A stretch of DNA of 46,041 nt from Methylobacterium marchantiae (GTDB taxonomy: Bacteria > Pseudomonadota > Alphaproteobacteria > Rhizobiales > Beijerinckiaceae), in contig NZ_BPQT01000049.1 of NCBI RefSeq assembly GCF_022179405.1, positions 1-46,041 of the forward strand, written 5' to 3'. Made by a program: the position numbers and the translations under genes. This document shows positions 43,421 to 46,041 of this stretch, piece by piece; position 1 is the stretch's first letter; the number at the start of each line of letters is the position of its first letter. The notes below the pieces were generated by a model, which saw nothing but the letters and a program-made list of their open reading frames with translations, searched no databases and had not been told where the DNA came from.

Positions 43421-44554
43421 TCATGCGTCCGGCCGCGCCAGCACCCCGCCCGTCATCGCCTCGCGCACCCCGGTGGTCGACGGGAAGGTGATCGGTAGTC
43501 CCTTCAGCGAACGCACCGCGAGATGCGCGAAGGCCTGGGCTTCGAGATAGGCCGAGGACCAGCCGATGGCGTCCGCCGTCGTGATCTCGGCACGCAGGTG
43601 ATAGTTCAGGAGGCGAACCAGCTCGCCGTTGCGGGCGCCGCCGCCGGCCACGATCCAGCGCGTAGGGATCTCCGGCGCATGATCGAGGGCGCGGGCGACC
43701 GAGCGGGCGGTGAAGGCGGTCAGCGTCGCCGCACCGTCCTCGGTGGAGAGCTGGCCGGCGAGCTTGTGCGAGAACCAGTTGCGATCGAGCGATTTCGGCG
43801 GCCGGCGGACAAAGAACGGGTGGGTCAGGAGCCAGGCGAGCAATGGCTCGTCGGGCCGCCCACGCGCGGCGGTGCGGCCGCCATCGTCGAGTGGACGTCC
43901 GGTACGCTCGCGCATCCAGTCGTCGATGAGGGCGTTGCCGGGGCCGGTATCGAAGGCGATGACGTCGCCGTTCGAGGCGATGAGCGTGGCGTTGGCGACA
44001 CCGCCGATATTGAGGATGCCGAGGGCACCCTCGTATCCCGCGGCCTTGGCCAGGGCCTTGTGGAAGACCGGCACCAGCGGCGCCCCCTGTCCGCCCGCTG
44101 CGATGTCGGCATGGCGCAGGTCCGACACGACCGGAATGCCGAGACGGCGGCTCAGCGCGGCTCCGTCGCCGATCTGGACGCTCATGCGCTGGTCGGGGCG
44201 ATGGACGACGGTCTGCCCGTGGAAGCCGATCACGTCGATGTCTGCGGCGCTCAGGCCGTTGGCGGAAAGGAAGGCTTCCACGGCCTCGGCATGGGCGGCG
44301 GTGACGAAGGCCTCGGCCTCGGGCAGGCAGCCGGGACGGTCCTCGCGGGCGACCACGGCTTCCGAATCGGACAGGGCCCGGCGGAGCAGCTCACGGTCCT
44401 CGTCGGAATAGCCGCGATAGCCGGTGGGGCCGAGGGGTTCGAGATAGCCGTTATGGCTGCGTACGACCTTCACGTCCTCGCCGTCGGTCTCGATCAGGGC
44501 GACATCGACCCCGTCGAGGGAGGTGCCGCTCATCAGGCCGATCGCCCGCATCAT
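43421..44554 (-). CDS. anmK: Anhydro-N-acetylmuramic acid kinase
   Basis: A 377-residue kinase that opens and phosphorylates 1,6-anhydro-N-acetylmuramic acid during peptidoglycan recycling. Family motifs are visible: [14 protein letters not shown] (ATP/phosphate loop), [22 protein letters not shown] and [12 protein letters not shown]. The start is uncertain among several nearby candidates: the ATG at 44554 has an ACGGA site 6 bp upstream, while a GTG at 44569 is an alternative. It is divergent from tyrS, a pairing that is common in proteobacteria. Confidence 0.93.
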   Translation of the reverse strand: MMRAIGLMSGTSLDGVDVALIETDGEDVKVVRSHNGYLEPLGPTGYRGYSDEDRELLRRALSDSEAVVAREDRPGCLPEAEAFVTAAHAEAVEAFLSANGLSAADIDVIGFHGQTVVHRPDQRMSVQIGDGAALSRRLGIPVVSDLRHADIAAGGQGAPLVPVFHKALAKAAGYEGALGILNIGGVANATLIASNGDVIAFDTGPGNALIDDWMRERTGRPLDDGGRTAARGRPDEPLLAWLLTHPFFVRRPPKSLDRNWFSHKLAGQLSTEDGAATLTAFTARSVARALDHAPEIPTRWIVAGGGARNGELVRLLNYHLRAEITTADAIGWSSAYLEAQAFAHLAVRSLKGLPITFPSTTGVREAMTGGVLARPDA

Positions 44555-44682
44555 CGCCATTCCGTTCACGCCCCGTGCCTTCCCGGGCCAGCCCTGCTAA
44601 GAGCCGCCGCATCATCGTGCGGTGCTATCACGGGGGCGTTTGCCCTGTCCCGCGCCGCGACCTATCGAATCCGGAACCTCTC

Positions 44683-45972
44683 ATGTCCTCCGCTCCGACC
44701 ATCGCCGCCGAGCCCTTCGCGCCGAAATCCGACTTCCTGCGGGTTCTGTCGGAGCGCGGCTACATCCACCAGGGCTCCGATCTCGCCGGGATCGACGCCG
44801 CTGCGCTGGAGGGCCGCCTGACGACCTATGTCGGCTACGATTGCACGGCGGCCTCGCTGCATGTGGGCCATCTGCTCTCGATCATGATGCTGCATTGGCT
44901 CCAGGCCACCGGCGGCACGCCGATCACCCTGATGGGCGGCGGGACCACCCGCGTCGGCGATCCCTCCGGCCGCGACGAGAGTCGGAAGATCCTCACGCTG
45001 GATCAGATCGAGGAGAACAAGGCCGGCATCCAGAAGACGTTTTCGCGGTTCCTGACCTTCGGGACCGGCGGCAATGCCGCGACCATGGTCGACAATGCCG
45101 AATGGCTGACGAAGCTCAACTACATCGAGATGCTGCGCGACATCGGCCGGCACTTCTCGGTGAACCGCATGATGTCGATGGATAGCGTCCGGATGCGGCT
45201 GGAGCGCGACCAGGAGCTGTCGTTCCTCGAATTCAACTACATGATCCTGCAATCCTACGACTTCGTCGAGCTCAACCGCCGTTACGGCTGCGTGCTGCAG
45301 ATGGGCGGGTCGGACCAGTGGGGCAACATCGTCAACGGCATCGATCTCGGCCGCCGCATGGGCACGCCGCAGCTCTACGGCCTGACCTGCCCGCTGCTCA
45401 CCACGTCCTCCGGTGCCAAGATGGGCAAGACGGCGGCCGGCGCCGTCTGGCTCGATGCCGGGATGCTGAGCCCCTACGATTACTGGCAGTTCTGGCGCAA
45501 CACCGAGGATGCCGACGTGGCGCGCTTCCTCAAGCTGTTCACGCTGCTGCCGATGGACGAGATCGCCCGGCTCGCCGCTCTCCAGGGCGCCGAGATCAAC
45601 GACGCCAAGAAGGTGCTCGCCACCGAGGCGACCGCGCTCATGCACGGCCGCGAGGCGGCTGACGCCGCCTCCGAGACCGCGCGCAAGACCTTCGTCGAGG
45701 GCAGCGTCGCGCAGGACCTGCCGAGCGTGACGGTTCCGGGGACCGTGCTCGAAGCCGGCTTCGGCGTGCTCTCGGCCTTCGGGCCCGACCATGCCAAGCT
45801 CGTACCCTCCACCAGCGAGGCGAGGCGCCAGATCAAGAGCGGGGGATTGCGCGTCAACGACGTGCAGATCACCGACGAGAAGGCGGTGCTGACGAACGCC
45901 GATCTCAACGTGGACGGCGTGATCAAGCTCTCCTTCGGCCGCAAGAAGCACGTGCTTCTCAGGGTCGGATGA
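44683..45972 (+). CDS. tyrS: Tyrosyl-tRNA synthetase
   Basis: A 429-residue class I aminoacyl-tRNA synthetase for tyrosine. The HIGH-type motif is HVGH at residues 60-63, and the KMSKS-type loop is KMGKT in [12 protein letters not shown]-terminal S4 RNA-binding domain begins near residue 360 ([20 protein letters not shown]). The ATG at 44683 begins the family sequence; an upstream in-frame start at 44575 would give an atypical Arg/Pro-rich extension overlapping the anmK promoter region. Confidence 0.96.
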   Translation: MSSAPTIAAEPFAPKSDFLRVLSERGYIHQGSDLAGIDAAALEGRLTTYVGYDCTAASLHVGHLLSIMMLHWLQATGGTPITLMGGGTTRVGDPSGRDESRKILTLDQIEENKAGIQKTFSRFLTFGTGGNAATMVDNAEWLTKLNYIEMLRDIGRHFSVNRMMSMDSVRMRLERDQELSFLEFNYMILQSYDFVELNRRYGCVLQMGGSDQWGNIVNGIDLGRRMGTPQLYGLTCPLLTTSSGAKMGKTAAGAVWLDAGMLSPYDYWQFWRNTEDADVARFLKLFTLLPMDEIARLAALQGAEINDAKKVLATEATALMHGREAADAASETARKTFVEGSVAQDLPSVTVPGTVLEAGFGVLSAFGPDHAKLVPSTSEARRQIKSGGLRVNDVQITDEKAVLTNADLNVDGVIKLSFGRKKHVLLRVG

Positions 45973-46030
45973 GGCGAGCGCCCTATTCGGAAGCGTCCCC
46001 TCTTCCGCCCGCGCTCTAGCTGTGAGCTTT

Positions 46031-46041
46031 CAGGAGGTTGT
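46031..46041 (+). promoter_or_regulatory. Ribosome-binding site of a gene that starts beyond the window
   Basis: CAGGAGGTTGT at the window end contains a full AGGAGG Shine-Dalgarno sequence, the best in the window, 59 bp after the tyrS stop. A plus-strand gene probably begins within a few bases of the window edge. Confidence 0.6.

Overview
The window is high-GC DNA with dense, tightly packed genes, many 4-bp start/stop overlaps and many GTG starts. The gene content (a complete hopanoid cluster, a propionyl-CoA carboxylase alpha subunit, a two-domain cold-shock protein, a MipA/OmpV porin) points to an alphaproteobacterium of the Hyphomicrobiales (Rhizobiales), most likely Methylobacteriaceae (Methylobacterium/Methylorubrum). 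That assignment is inferred from gene content and style, not from a marker-gene comparison.

Region 1 (about 0.1-20 kb) is a hopanoid locus. After a small toxin-antitoxin remnant, a plus-strand operon hpnA-hpnC-hpnD-hpnE-shc-hpnG makes squalene from farnesyl diphosphate, cyclises it to hopene and processes the adenosylated C35 side chain. hpnH (minus strand) makes adenosylhopane and converges on hpnG at a perfect 21-bp terminator hairpin. hpnN (plus strand) is the RND-type hopanoid exporter. A minus-strand operon hpnL-hpnM-hpnI-hpnJ, then a YafQ/DinJ toxin-antitoxin pair and hpnK, adds and remodels the polar head group: HpnI glycosylates, HpnK deacetylates, HpnJ contracts the sugar to the cyclitol ether. 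Divergent from hpnL is an intact L-arginine:glycine-type amidinotransferase. Because guanidine-substituted bacteriohopanetetrol cyclitol ether is a known Methylobacterium lipid, this gene is my best candidate for the missing guanidinylation enzyme. It is the main discovery lead in the window.

Region 2 (about 20-28.8 kb) is mixed. It holds an outer-membrane MipA/OmpV protein, a small membrane protein, a glutathione S-transferase, a predicted alpha/beta hydrolase that has lost its serine nucleophile, a NepR-like small protein beside a single-domain response regulator, a dienelactone hydrolase-like protein, an orphan 159-aa protein, a DUF192 protein, a double cold-shock-domain protein and a DUF1624 membrane protein.

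Region 3 (about 28.9-31.8 kb) is an EF-P maturation cassette: efp diverges from epmA-epmB, which install beta-lysine on EF-P.

Region 4 (about 31.8-46 kb) is mainly housekeeping: a YdcF-like envelope protein, DUF599/DUF3253 genes, an acylphosphatase that seems to use a CTG start, a gamma-glutamylcyclotransferase-like protein, a two-HD-domain HD-GYP protein, pccA, an L,D-transpeptidase, a class II HDAC-like deacetylase, a RibB with a degenerate GTP cyclohydrolase II domain, aroC, and the divergent pair anmK/tyrS. I see no rRNA, tRNA, CRISPR array, prophage or complete insertion sequence.
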